A stretch of DNA of 22,603 nucleotides. Origin: Candidatus Thorarchaeota archaeon. Lineage in GTDB: Archaea > Asgardarchaeota > Thorarchaeia > Thorarchaeales > Thorarchaeaceae. Location of the stretch: assembly GCA_016840385.1 (NCBI GenBank), contig JAEOSL010000052.1:1-22603 (forward strand). The letters are read 5' to 3'. The notes under the pieces were generated by a model. That model was not told where the DNA came from and ran no database searches. It saw only the letters and a list, made by a program, of their open reading frames with translations. This document shows positions 7,101 through 13,385 of this stretch, one piece after another (position 1 is the stretch's first letter; each line of letters begins with the position of its first letter). The translations under genes and the position numbers were made by a program.

Positions 7101-7547
7101 TACCTCATGGGGGTCCATATCTCGAATTGCATTGATTCTTTCTTGGGGAATGAAGACGAGGGGATTGTCAGTATCTAGCCCGAATGAGGAAACAATATGC
7201 CGTAACTCTGCTGCTTTCACTCTACGCCCATCAACGTACGCTCGGGGAATACCATCTCGGTCGATCTTACGTAGGAATTTTCGATTCTGACCATTTACTT
7301 TGACTGTAACTTCAACTTGAGCAGCACTGGCTCCATGGCGAATGAAATCACTCCATTTTGAATAGCGATTCTCTCGTTGATTTGATCCTAGTGCAAACTT
7401 GAGTGCATGGAATATCGATGTTTTACCTGAACCATTGGGACCTGCTAGGACTGTGAGACCTTTGTCAAAGTGAACTACTCCCGAGTAGAATGAAAGGAAG
7501 TTATCCAACTTTGCAGACTCTATATGAGCCCTTACTTTACTACTCAA
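4173..7547 (-). CDS. smc: Chromosome segregation ATPase SMC
   Basis: 1124 residues, near the usual SMC length. Walker A GPNGSGKTS at 36-44, Q-loop FIPQERIN at about 132-139 followed by EVRRLVEEGTGL, a long coiled coil, a hinge domain at about 496-640, a second coiled coil, then the C-terminal head with the ABC signature AGSGGERSL (about 1029) and Walker B VYILDEVDTFLD (about 1050). SMC dimers entrap and organise DNA using head ATP hydrolysis. The signature begins G-S-G-G-E where most SMCs have L-S-G-G-E, and the D-loop side reads DEVDTFLDATN instead of DEIDAALDDAN. Start is TTG 7547, with a GGGG run upstream; no ATG or GTG is available near the conserved N-terminus. The gene lies 14 nt after the AAA+ gene and 13 nt before scpA, so the three are an operon. 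Confidence 0.95.
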   Translation of the reverse strand: MSSKVRAHIESAKLDNFLSFYSGVVHFDKGLTVLAGPNGSGKTSIFHALKFALGSNQRENRYSKWSDFIRHGASAAQVEVTVKVNGQNRKFLRKIDRDGIPRAYVDGRRVKAAELRHIVSSFGLDTDNPLVFIPQERINAIRDMDPHEVRRLVEEGTGLDGLRDRIVIQETEVIQSRHRLEAALTESKSVERELELLKHDLDRLDRKRSLLEQEKTLEHDLKWASFDDITEKVKSVKDEIEGKESGLVSILDEQKEIQSSIAENESENDELNSALSNLQVEIGRIDAKIEEEERNLTRLEGSSKQQVSELRELEKQVNSEKRRKEKLQEDIERISSTKESTMEKQRQFRVELQEIEEERTRIRDELEAFAEWNTKRAETHGRYKALQAESEGKDLLLRSVRERVQVEGAELQAIESKWSHVWTVMEKSDEKELTRQKSQLEREISALNEERFRQSSLLSTLQKEIDDLNVRLSETSKRVPESVRELKDAIAEHKLESVTGPLIEVFSADDSIATAVEAVLSENLAFAFIVTEETDFQILQKLRDNSDAPSPLILLKDAGQSIERPTLKSSSGIEGWLWDNLNVDPETQQLLQRAIGDFVLTKTTRTATRLATKENLRAVSLDGYVIVPEDGKIVSNPKLVPSGMVSTAPLQDRLTRATKELTISRKKVTDTMTNLDSLTNQREEILDLLSQMTRWGGSWERRKKLLENLPEQEERIVALDDELKVLQLDLGKAERSLRKLDNTQPPERSRLVGQDSALRIKHRRLQTELTRIDSNANAAERDEEIKRQDLKRIAENVDMLSNSLQELRKEIKESKNATSEILEKIEVMKESQEQTHSNRTTLLEDLATLRETNRSLSSRMVELNLMIKERKLQVLQSKRQLTNMEYELENLQVDLEGLTRPKILRPLDVVRNELVKLRHILDDYQDVSESVAHTETQLKGRIVTLVERVTELKEELDEAESAVKSIREQYHNGMNETLRKVERRVNEVLGSVQFPGSVRFELAMRSGDYGVEFKTRIKAEGFGAISAGSGGERSLIAISLILALQRFNPAPVYILDEVDTFLDATNTELVSRLLHDASRRSQFVLLTPAKSTHLLKHADKILGVVSPNGTEPSVIIESPKFKGQ

Positions 7548-7561
7548 TATCGTTCCCCTAG

Positions 7562-8632
7562 CTAACGACCCATTATTCTCTGAAGCCTATCACTGCTTTT
7601 CTTAGCCCTGAGCAACCTTGTAAGACGGTCCTCCGGACTGCCACTCAACAAGTAGGGGTGTTTCGCTAGAAATTCCCTATCATCTTTTGACAGTGGCATA
7701 CCATCATTCAACACCTCTATGACCCGCTGAGTTCCTGCGTAGTCTTCTCCCACAGCCATCAAGTACAACTGGTCGAGAAAATCATCGGGATATTCACTGC
7801 TTAGTGCATCCAATGGTGGTTGTGTTGTACCTGCTGTCCTTCTAACTACCGAATCAAGAAATCGAGGATTACTCAGAGGTATTACACCACTTTTCTCAAT
7901 AATTTCTTCAATCTGTTCTCTGGGTATCTGACCTGCATCAGAGGTTTCTGACATGAATAAAGAGACAGCTAACCGTTTCATACTGGCAAAGCTCCACCCA
8001 TCAGTAAGTTCCGCAACCACTGTTGGATCGATGTCATCTCTACTTTTCAGAATCTGTTCAATGATACGAACCCTGTCTTCTAGAGAAGTGCCTTCAATGA
8101 TGTAGGTCCTATCAAACGCTGAGAGTAACTCAGCATCAATATCACTTGGTCGAGTTGTTGTACCTACTACCAAGACCTCTTCCCCATCCCAACTAGTTCT
8201 AGTGATCTCATCAAGAAGGATTGCTGCTTGATCACTATTACTTGGAGCGATTGCATCCACCCGCTCTACCAACATCACTGCTGGAGAGTTCATTCGTGCG
8301 AACTCAAACCCAACTCTAAGTAACTCAGAACCTCTTTTAGCCTCATTGAGAATTTCCTCAATCTTGAATCGTACCAACTTCAATGGTACCTCCCGACATA
8401 GATGATGAGAAAAGGCTTCAAAGTCGGTACCTGGTGGTCCAATAAGGAGCACTCTAGCACCAAATTCGAGACCTACCTCGGACATTTTCCGTTTCATGCT
8501 ATCAAAACGATTCATCAGTGAATGATGTTCCATCGCTTTTGTGACAACGGAATACTGACTTACTCTCTCTACAGGCTGACTTTCTGGTTCTGTCAGTGTA
8601 ACTGCTTCTGCATACGTGCTTTCTTCGACCAA
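7562..8632 (-). CDS. Degenerate AAA+ protein (probable pseudo-ATPase) at the SMC locus
   Basis: 356 residues. Residues 58-195 follow the Cdc48/FtsH-type AAA+ core, but the active site is replaced: Walker A reads GPPGTDFEA (65-73) where GPPGTGKT is expected, losing Lys and Thr. Walker B reads VMLVERVD (119-126) where ..DE.D is expected. Sensor 1 reads TTTRPSDID in place of ATNRP..LD. The FDR arginine-finger motif (173-175) and the lid-like EDRVRIIEQIL remain. A C-terminal helical region (about 255-356) is not recognised. Likely a non-hydrolysing structural or regulatory AAA+ subunit. The start is TTG 8632; the frame stays open 17 codons further to a TAG, without ATG or GTG, and that extension (containing KAKQWGYK) looks coding-like, so a non-standard start cannot be excluded. 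It heads the smc-scpA operon, 14 nt before smc. Confidence 0.8.
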   Translation of the reverse strand: MVEESTYAEAVTLTEPESQPVERVSQYSVVTKAMEHHSLMNRFDSMKRKMSEVGLEFGARVLLIGPPGTDFEAFSHHLCREVPLKLVRFKIEEILNEAKRGSELLRVGFEFARMNSPAVMLVERVDAIAPSNSDQAAILLDEITRTSWDGEEVLVVGTTTRPSDIDAELLSAFDRTYIIEGTSLEDRVRIIEQILKSRDDIDPTVVAELTDGWSFASMKRLAVSLFMSETSDAGQIPREQIEEIIEKSGVIPLSNPRFLDSVVRRTAGTTQPPLDALSSEYPDDFLDQLYLMAVGEDYAGTQRVIEVLNDGMPLSKDDREFLAKHPYLLSGSPEDRLTRLLRAKKSSDRLQRIMGR

Positions 8633-8668
8633 CTTGTATCCCCACTGTTTGGCCTTTGGGAATTTTTC

Positions 8669-8725
8669 ATAAAACCATATTACCTATTCGGCTTAGGTAA
8701 GATGTGCGCGCGGTTCAGAAATATA
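8669..8725 (-). promoter_or_regulatory. Possible TATA boxes for the AAA+-smc-scpA operon
   Basis: Two candidates read on the minus strand in the gap 8633-8738. TTTTATG (plus 8669-8675) would start transcription near 8646 and give a leader of about 14 nt. TATATTT (plus 8719-8725) would give a leader of about 64 nt. Neither can be preferred firmly; the nearer one suits the short leaders seen elsewhere in the window. Nothing else is recognised in this gap. Confidence 0.3.
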
Positions 8726-8738
8726 GTGTATTGAAGCG

Positions 8739-9767
8739 CTATGAACCCTTTGCTTCGACAGTTACTACTTCGTGATACTGTTGTGTAACCGGATTTTTCT
8801 TGCTCCAGTAAACCCATAGAATTACACAGGGTAAAACAATCAGTGTCCAGAGGATAATATCACCAATCGTACAAAGCAACAGATCTGTTCCAAGGGGATC
8901 GAGCCACAATCGCCCCAAATCCAATAGATGAACCAATGGAAATACAAGGATTACACCAAATAATCTCCGAAGTAAGACTCCATCTACTTTGCATGCATAA
9001 CCAGCACCGAATTTGCCACCAAATATCTTACCAACAGCAAGAGCCGCAGTGTAGAAGATGAACACTGATGCATCTCCTATTTGAGGGATAATTGCTAGAT
9101 TCATAGCCGTTCCAGCAATTGAAATGAATATCATTGAGAAGACTGAGGTTGCTGCTGCAATGAGCATTGGCATTCCTAGAACGATGCATAGAACTGGTAC
9201 GATTATTGCGCCACCTCCCAAACCAAGCATCGCTCCGGCTATACCAGCAACAAAACACCCGAAACCTGCAATAATCATTCTAGGGACATTATTGCTTGCA
9301 ATGTCATATTCTGTAACATCGCAGTCACTATCTGTTCCATTTGATTTTCGTTTTGTTAGGAGCATCATCAATGCAATAGGAGCTAGACATACTCCAAAGA
9401 TAATTCGTAAGACGTAATCGTCAACAATCATGGACTTTAGAACTACTCCAATGTACAATCCTGGAATTGCCAGTAGTGCAATTAGAAGACCTAGTTTGAA
9501 CATGATGGGTTTCTTTTCATTTCGATTATATTCGATTGAACTGGGTATTGCTAGAAAAAGCACAGCAAATAGGGATACGGCAGTTGAAAATTGTGCGGTG
9601 AGTCCGAATACAAGAATGAGCATTGGTGTTCTAAAAACGCCTCCGCTGATTCCAACCATTGAGGAGCCAAGTCCTATAATAAACGACATTAAAACAAGAA
9701 GCCCAAACTCGAAAACAAATGCTTGCATTATTGGGATTTGCTCCTTGTTTTGTACATCATCTTTCAC
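8739..9767 (-). CDS. TSUP permease (TauE/SafE family)
   Basis: 342 residues with about eight membrane helices in two similar halves. The halves begin with the family's glycine-rich signatures: GLGSSMVGISGGVFRTPML (about 33-51) and AMLGLGGGAIIVPVLCIVLG (about 179-198). A polar loop (about 139-165, rich in Ser, Asp, Asn) separates them. TSUP proteins move sulfite, sulfonates, thiosulfate or other small organic anions across the membrane; the substrate cannot be read from sequence. The start is uncertain: GTG 9767 gives a 13-residue polar leader, while ATG 9728 begins MQAFVFEFGLL directly before the first helix and has GGAG 12 nt upstream. It is transcribed away from the MoxR-type ATPase and in the same direction as, but after an apparent gap from, the SMC operon (tail-to-head, 106 bp). 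Confidence 0.87.
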   Translation of the reverse strand: MKDDVQNKEQIPIMQAFVFEFGLLVLMSFIIGLGSSMVGISGGVFRTPMLILVFGLTAQFSTAVSLFAVLFLAIPSSIEYNRNEKKPIMFKLGLLIALLAIPGLYIGVVLKSMIVDDYVLRIIFGVCLAPIALMMLLTKRKSNGTDSDCDVTEYDIASNNVPRMIIAGFGCFVAGIAGAMLGLGGGAIIVPVLCIVLGMPMLIAAATSVFSMIFISIAGTAMNLAIIPQIGDASVFIFYTAALAVGKIFGGKFGAGYACKVDGVLLRRLFGVILVFPLVHLLDLGRLWLDPLGTDLLLCTIGDIILWTLIVLPCVILWVYWSKKNPVTQQYHEVVTVEAKGS

Positions 9768-9807
9768 TACCGCACTGCATGAGTAGTTGTCCGGAAAATG
9801 GGCCTCA

Positions 9808-9813
9808 TTTAAA
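9808..9813 (-). promoter_or_regulatory. TATA-like box for the TSUP gene
   Basis: TTTAAA, in the perfect palindrome CATTTAAATG (9806-9815), lies about 43 bp upstream of the GTG at 9767, predicting a start site near 9785 and an 18-nt leader. The palindrome may also serve the divergent side, but it is too far from 9922 to be that gene's TATA box. The rest of the 154-bp divergent gap holds the inverted repeat at 9896-9918. Confidence 0.3.
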
Positions 9814-9895
9814 TGAAGAGGTAGTGTGTAGCTAAAATTCTGTTGACTTGAAGGATATTTCGCGCGTCATATGCGATGTTCATAAGCGTTATAGC

Positions 9896-9918
9896 AACAC
9901 AACATTGTAGGCTGTGTT
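9896..9918. promoter_or_regulatory. Inverted repeat between TATA and start of the MoxR gene
   Basis: AACACAAC (9896-9903) and GCTGTGTT (9911-9918) are inverted repeats of 8 bp with one mismatch and a 7-nt spacer, ending three bases before the ATG at 9922. A weak TATA-like TTATAG lies at 9889-9894, about 30 bp from the ATG. A repressor bound here would block the start site, so this is a plausible operator for the MoxR-VWA operon. Confidence 0.4.
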
Positions 9919-9921
9919 ACA

Positions 9922-11631
9922 ATGAGTATCCCTTCGGACAAGCTACGAGAGTTGGTCCACAGTGTGGTTACCACAGTTGAGAGTAGAGGTCTCTTTGTTC
10001 ACTCAACTGATTTAGAAATTAAATATACAACCAGCAGTCAAAGTAACAAAGTACAGACTGCTAGACTTCCTCTCATCGTAGGTTCTTGTGTACTCAATGC
10101 GCTAGTCCCCCGTTCTGCAATGTTGCTAGTGGGTGGGCATGGCGGAGGAAAAACCACTCTAGCTAAGATACTAGGTCGGATGATGACAAGCAAAGGGCTT
10201 GAAGAAATAGAAGATGGTATTCTTCGAGGTCACCCTCAACTTACTGAAGAAAAAATGGTGGCAACACTCAGACCCGGTCCCTTGATGAAAGAGGGAGTTG
10301 AGGTCGTTGTCTGGCGCTCATTTGTAACTGGCTTCTGGAAAATCATAGATGAAGTAAACCGACTCACTCCTCATTCTCAGAATATCTTGCTCTCATTGCT
10401 TGCAGAAGGTGAGGTCAAATATTATGATGAAGTCAAGAGATGCGAGGAGTTCTGTCTCTATGCAACCCTCAATCCTGCTGATGCAGGTACCTTTGAAATG
10501 GGTCCCCCGTTCCTCGATAGGTTTGGGATGGCTGTACCTATTACAATGCCTACCGTTAGTGATCTAGAACTGATTCTTGCTTCCAGAGATGACCGCTTGT
10601 TTGGTTACGATGAATTATGGCAAGTTCCTGCTCTACTAACAGAAGAGAATCTACTGACGATATGGAATCTTGCAGATAAGGTGCCAGTATCGTCTGAGGC
10701 TTCTGAATACATGAGGTCCATAGTCCGTGAATTTGGTGCCTGTGTTCGAGGGGACAAGAGTCAATCTTCAGGTCTTTCTGTGGAAACAGGTCTCTGTGAT
10801 GGTTGTCACTTCAATACTGCAAAGAGTGTCTGCAATAAGGTGATTATTCCTCTCAGCGTTAGAGCTGTGAAGGACTTGAACAGATACGCAAAGGCTGCAG
10901 CTTGGTTAGTGGGAGCTCAGGAAGTGACCATTGAAATTGTGAAGTCACTCGCACCTCTCGTTTTCTGGCATAGGACTCGGTTTGTACGAGATGAGTTGGA
11001 GCGGTCTCCGTATTACGGTGACATCTATGCATTCACACAACATCTTGTCGAATTAGCCACTGCGCGATTTGCTCAGAGAAGTGCTGCAATAGAAATCATT
11101 GAGAATTTGAAGCAGGGAAAGCAATCAAAAGAATCACTTGATCAACTTAAAGAAATGTCAAAGAGCGATTTACTAGTTCGTCTTGATTATGCTCAATTTG
11201 CAAAGGAGCTAAAGAAATCGAAATACGCAAAGACAGTTCAAAGCATTGAGCGCGGCATCAAAAGTAAGGATGTTGACAAACTTACAGAACTACACGATGA
11301 ATTACTTCGTGATACCGACTTTCCTAACAGAAGCATGCTCCTGAAACAGACAACCGATGCGTTGCATAAACTCACATTGACTCAATTTGAGCTGACCTTC
11401 GAACAATGGCAAGATATCTGGACAACAATAGGAGTAAGATATCCGAAATTAACCCCTGTCCTCAAAGAAACTTTAGAACCACCAAAGCGGAAAGTTCTCA
11501 GGATTGATGGTCTCACATTGGTAATCTATGTGACTGGAGATTCAGCTGAATCCTCAGTATTTCTTGAGATATCTGGAGGATCTGAGGCATTGAAGTTAAA
11601 GAAAGAATTGGAGGACCAGTTGAAATCGTAG
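9922..11631 (+). CDS. MoxR-family AAA+ ATPase with a cysteine-cluster insert
   Basis: 569 residues. The AAA+ core has Walker A GGHGGGKT (71-78), Walker B KIIDEVNR (140-147, Asp143 Glu144), sensor 1 ATLNPAD (Asn184) and LDRF with Arg200 as likely arginine finger, in the MoxR/helix-2-insert style. The lid region ends LSVRAVKDLNRYAKAAAWL (311-329), like the sensor-2 helix of MoxR proteins. Between core and lid is a cysteine group, C274, C292, C295 and C304, of metal- or Fe-S-binding appearance and not usual for MoxR. About 240 further residues follow, mostly helical and charged, with no recognised domain. MoxR ATPases act as chaperones that remodel or load metal into partners, usually working with VWA-domain proteins; the VWA partner gene starts 12 nt downstream. 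Active-site residues are intact. No clear SD before ATG 9922, consistent with a very short leader. Confidence 0.88.
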   Translation: MSIPSDKLRELVHSVVTTVESRGLFVHSTDLEIKYTTSSQSNKVQTARLPLIVGSCVLNALVPRSAMLLVGGHGGGKTTLAKILGRMMTSKGLEEIEDGILRGHPQLTEEKMVATLRPGPLMKEGVEVVVWRSFVTGFWKIIDEVNRLTPHSQNILLSLLAEGEVKYYDEVKRCEEFCLYATLNPADAGTFEMGPPFLDRFGMAVPITMPTVSDLELILASRDDRLFGYDELWQVPALLTEENLLTIWNLADKVPVSSEASEYMRSIVREFGACVRGDKSQSSGLSVETGLCDGCHFNTAKSVCNKVIIPLSVRAVKDLNRYAKAAAWLVGAQEVTIEIVKSLAPLVFWHRTRFVRDELERSPYYGDIYAFTQHLVELATARFAQRSAAIEIIENLKQGKQSKESLDQLKEMSKSDLLVRLDYAQFAKELKKSKYAKTVQSIERGIKSKDVDKLTELHDELLRDTDFPNRSMLLKQTTDALHKLTLTQFELTFEQWQDIWTTIGVRYPKLTPVLKETLEPPKRKVLRIDGLTLVIYVTGDSAESSVFLEISGGSEALKLKKELEDQLKS

Positions 11632-11643
11632 GGGTTTATCAAA

Positions 11644-13380
11644 ATGGAATCTTCTAGTAACGAACCTGCGTGCAATGATACCCTCAGAGTAGTTGCTGGA
11701 CAAGCATGGTCTCAAGCTATACAAGACTTCTATCACCCACCTCTTCCAGAACCTGAGATTGAACATAATCACGAAGTATCCAGTTTCTTCTACATTGATT
11801 CCAGCAGTTGGACCGTTCACCTCAACACCGCTGGAGTTCCTGTCCATATGCTAATTTCAGATGCAGAGCAGTATCTAACTTCAGTATGTCATCATGAGAT
11901 TCAGCATTATCTCCTCTGTCCATTTGATGGTGTAATGAATGGGAGAATGTTTACTGCTGCTCGAAAACATGTGAATGATGCTACAGCGATGTTCGTATGT
12001 AATCTGTACGCGGACCTTGTTGTGGATTCCAATCTGCTCAGAAGATTTCCCACTCTTACGCACAAGAGGATTAATTCATCAATCCATGATTCAGCTGTAC
12101 GAATCCATGACCACAGTGATCTTTGGAAACTGATAGTAACGTGTTACAGAGTGATGTGGGGATTCCCGATTCCTCCCACAGTGAAAATCAGTCAGGATAT
12201 TTTTGAGGCTGCAACTGAGATTGTGGAAGTTGCTCGGAGTTCAATTGACCACGAACATCGTTGGCCTAAAGCATGCGAGAAGATTGCTAAGATAATTGAC
12301 GATTGGACTCCTGAGGAAGACGAAGGATTACCTGGCTCATCTTCTGGTGGGTCAAAGAGTGTGACACAAGAGAGTGTTGATGGTTCTGAAGAAACAATAG
12401 AGATTCCTCTTGATGTGGATGCAATAATGGGAAATCCCATTGAAGCAAGGAATGGAAACCGCGCAGGGAAATGTAGGGATCAACCTGTACGATTTGATTC
12501 AGAAGAGGAGATGGAACGACTTGCTATGGATGTAGAACAACTTGGAGGGGATATTGAGGACCTTCAAGGCGTCTATCTCACAGCAGGGGTTGGGTCAGAA
12601 CGAGCGGCATGGACAAGGTTCTGGTACCGAGCAAAAGCTCGTGGAGAAATCCGATTTGAAGTGGATGCAGAACGAATGACAGGATCTGTACCACTTACAC
12701 CCGAAGTTTGGAGACTTGGCGATCCACTGGAAGAACTTGATATCGTGCAATCTCTTCAGACATTTCCCGTTTTGATTCCTAATCGAACAACAAGAAAATG
12801 GCAACAATTCAAAACAACAGGGGCTGAGATTTCGAAATCTCCTCCTGACATGTTGATTGTAATTGATTCTTCGGGTTCTATGACTTGGTCAATGCGAAAA
12901 CGAACAATATCTGGAAGCTATCACACTGCTCTTGTTGCAGCATTTGCTGCAATGGATTTTGCATTCCGTCGCGGGTGTAGAGTTTCTGCAATTAATTTCA
13001 GTGATGGTTCTCAGACATGTGATTGGTCTAATGAACGAGCACCGGTGGAGCGAGTTCTCTTGTCCTACCAAGGTGGTGGTACTGTAGCTCCTGTGAAGAA
13101 GATTACTGAGGCTTGTGTGAAAGCTGAATCTGAAGTGATTGCTCTGCTCATTACCGATGCCGAAGTTGCCAATTGGAAGCAAATGGTTCGTACGGTAGAG
13201 AAACTATCCAAGCAAGGACACAAACTCTTCATGTTTCACATAGGTGCAGGAAAAGGAGCTAGAGTAACTAAAATCCATGAAGCTCTATCAAAGGCGGGTG
13301 CCACGGTTTATCCAATTAAGTCCGTGAAAGATCTTCCAGGACTAGTCATCAGGGAAGTCAGTGAAGTGTTCAGAGGATAG
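11644..13380 (+). CDS. Metallopeptidase-like / VWA domain protein, MoxR partner
   Basis: 578 residues. The N-terminal part holds HEIQH at 84-88, a zinc-peptidase HExxH motif, followed about 40 residues on by YADLVVD (122-128) whose acidic residue may be the third ligand, as in putative metallopeptidase domains paired with VWA domains (DUF2201 type). A Ser/Gly/Glu-rich linker (about 222-252) leads to a middle region and a C-terminal VWA domain (about 402-577) with the MIDAS motif DSSGS (408-412), the distal Thr480 in QGGGT and Asp505 in ITDAE; all metal-site residues are present. The VWA domain would recruit the MoxR-type ATPase encoded 12 nt upstream; a GGGG run precedes the ATG. Whether the peptidase-like part cleaves anything is not known. 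Its end is only 5 bp from the convergent nfnB-like gene. Confidence 0.85.
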   Translation: MESSSNEPACNDTLRVVAGQAWSQAIQDFYHPPLPEPEIEHNHEVSSFFYIDSSSWTVHLNTAGVPVHMLISDAEQYLTSVCHHEIQHYLLCPFDGVMNGRMFTAARKHVNDATAMFVCNLYADLVVDSNLLRRFPTLTHKRINSSIHDSAVRIHDHSDLWKLIVTCYRVMWGFPIPPTVKISQDIFEAATEIVEVARSSIDHEHRWPKACEKIAKIIDDWTPEEDEGLPGSSSGGSKSVTQESVDGSEETIEIPLDVDAIMGNPIEARNGNRAGKCRDQPVRFDSEEEMERLAMDVEQLGGDIEDLQGVYLTAGVGSERAAWTRFWYRAKARGEIRFEVDAERMTGSVPLTPEVWRLGDPLEELDIVQSLQTFPVLIPNRTTRKWQQFKTTGAEISKSPPDMLIVIDSSGSMTWSMRKRTISGSYHTALVAAFAAMDFAFRRGCRVSAINFSDGSQTCDWSNERAPVERVLLSYQGGGTVAPVKKITEACVKAESEVIALLITDAEVANWKQMVRTVEKLSKQGHKLFMFHIGAGKGARVTKIHEALSKAGATVYPIKSVKDLPGLVIREVSEVFRG

Positions 13381-13385
13381 ATTGG

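Noticed and set aside
5276..7290. Several plus-strand ORFs of 68-134 codons within smc
   Set aside because: Serine- and leucine-rich antisense products of the smc coiled coil; no start signals or domains.
4173..7547. Rad50-type ATPase instead of SMC
   Set aside because: No CxxC zinc hook in the middle; a globular hinge region and neighbouring scpA indicate SMC.
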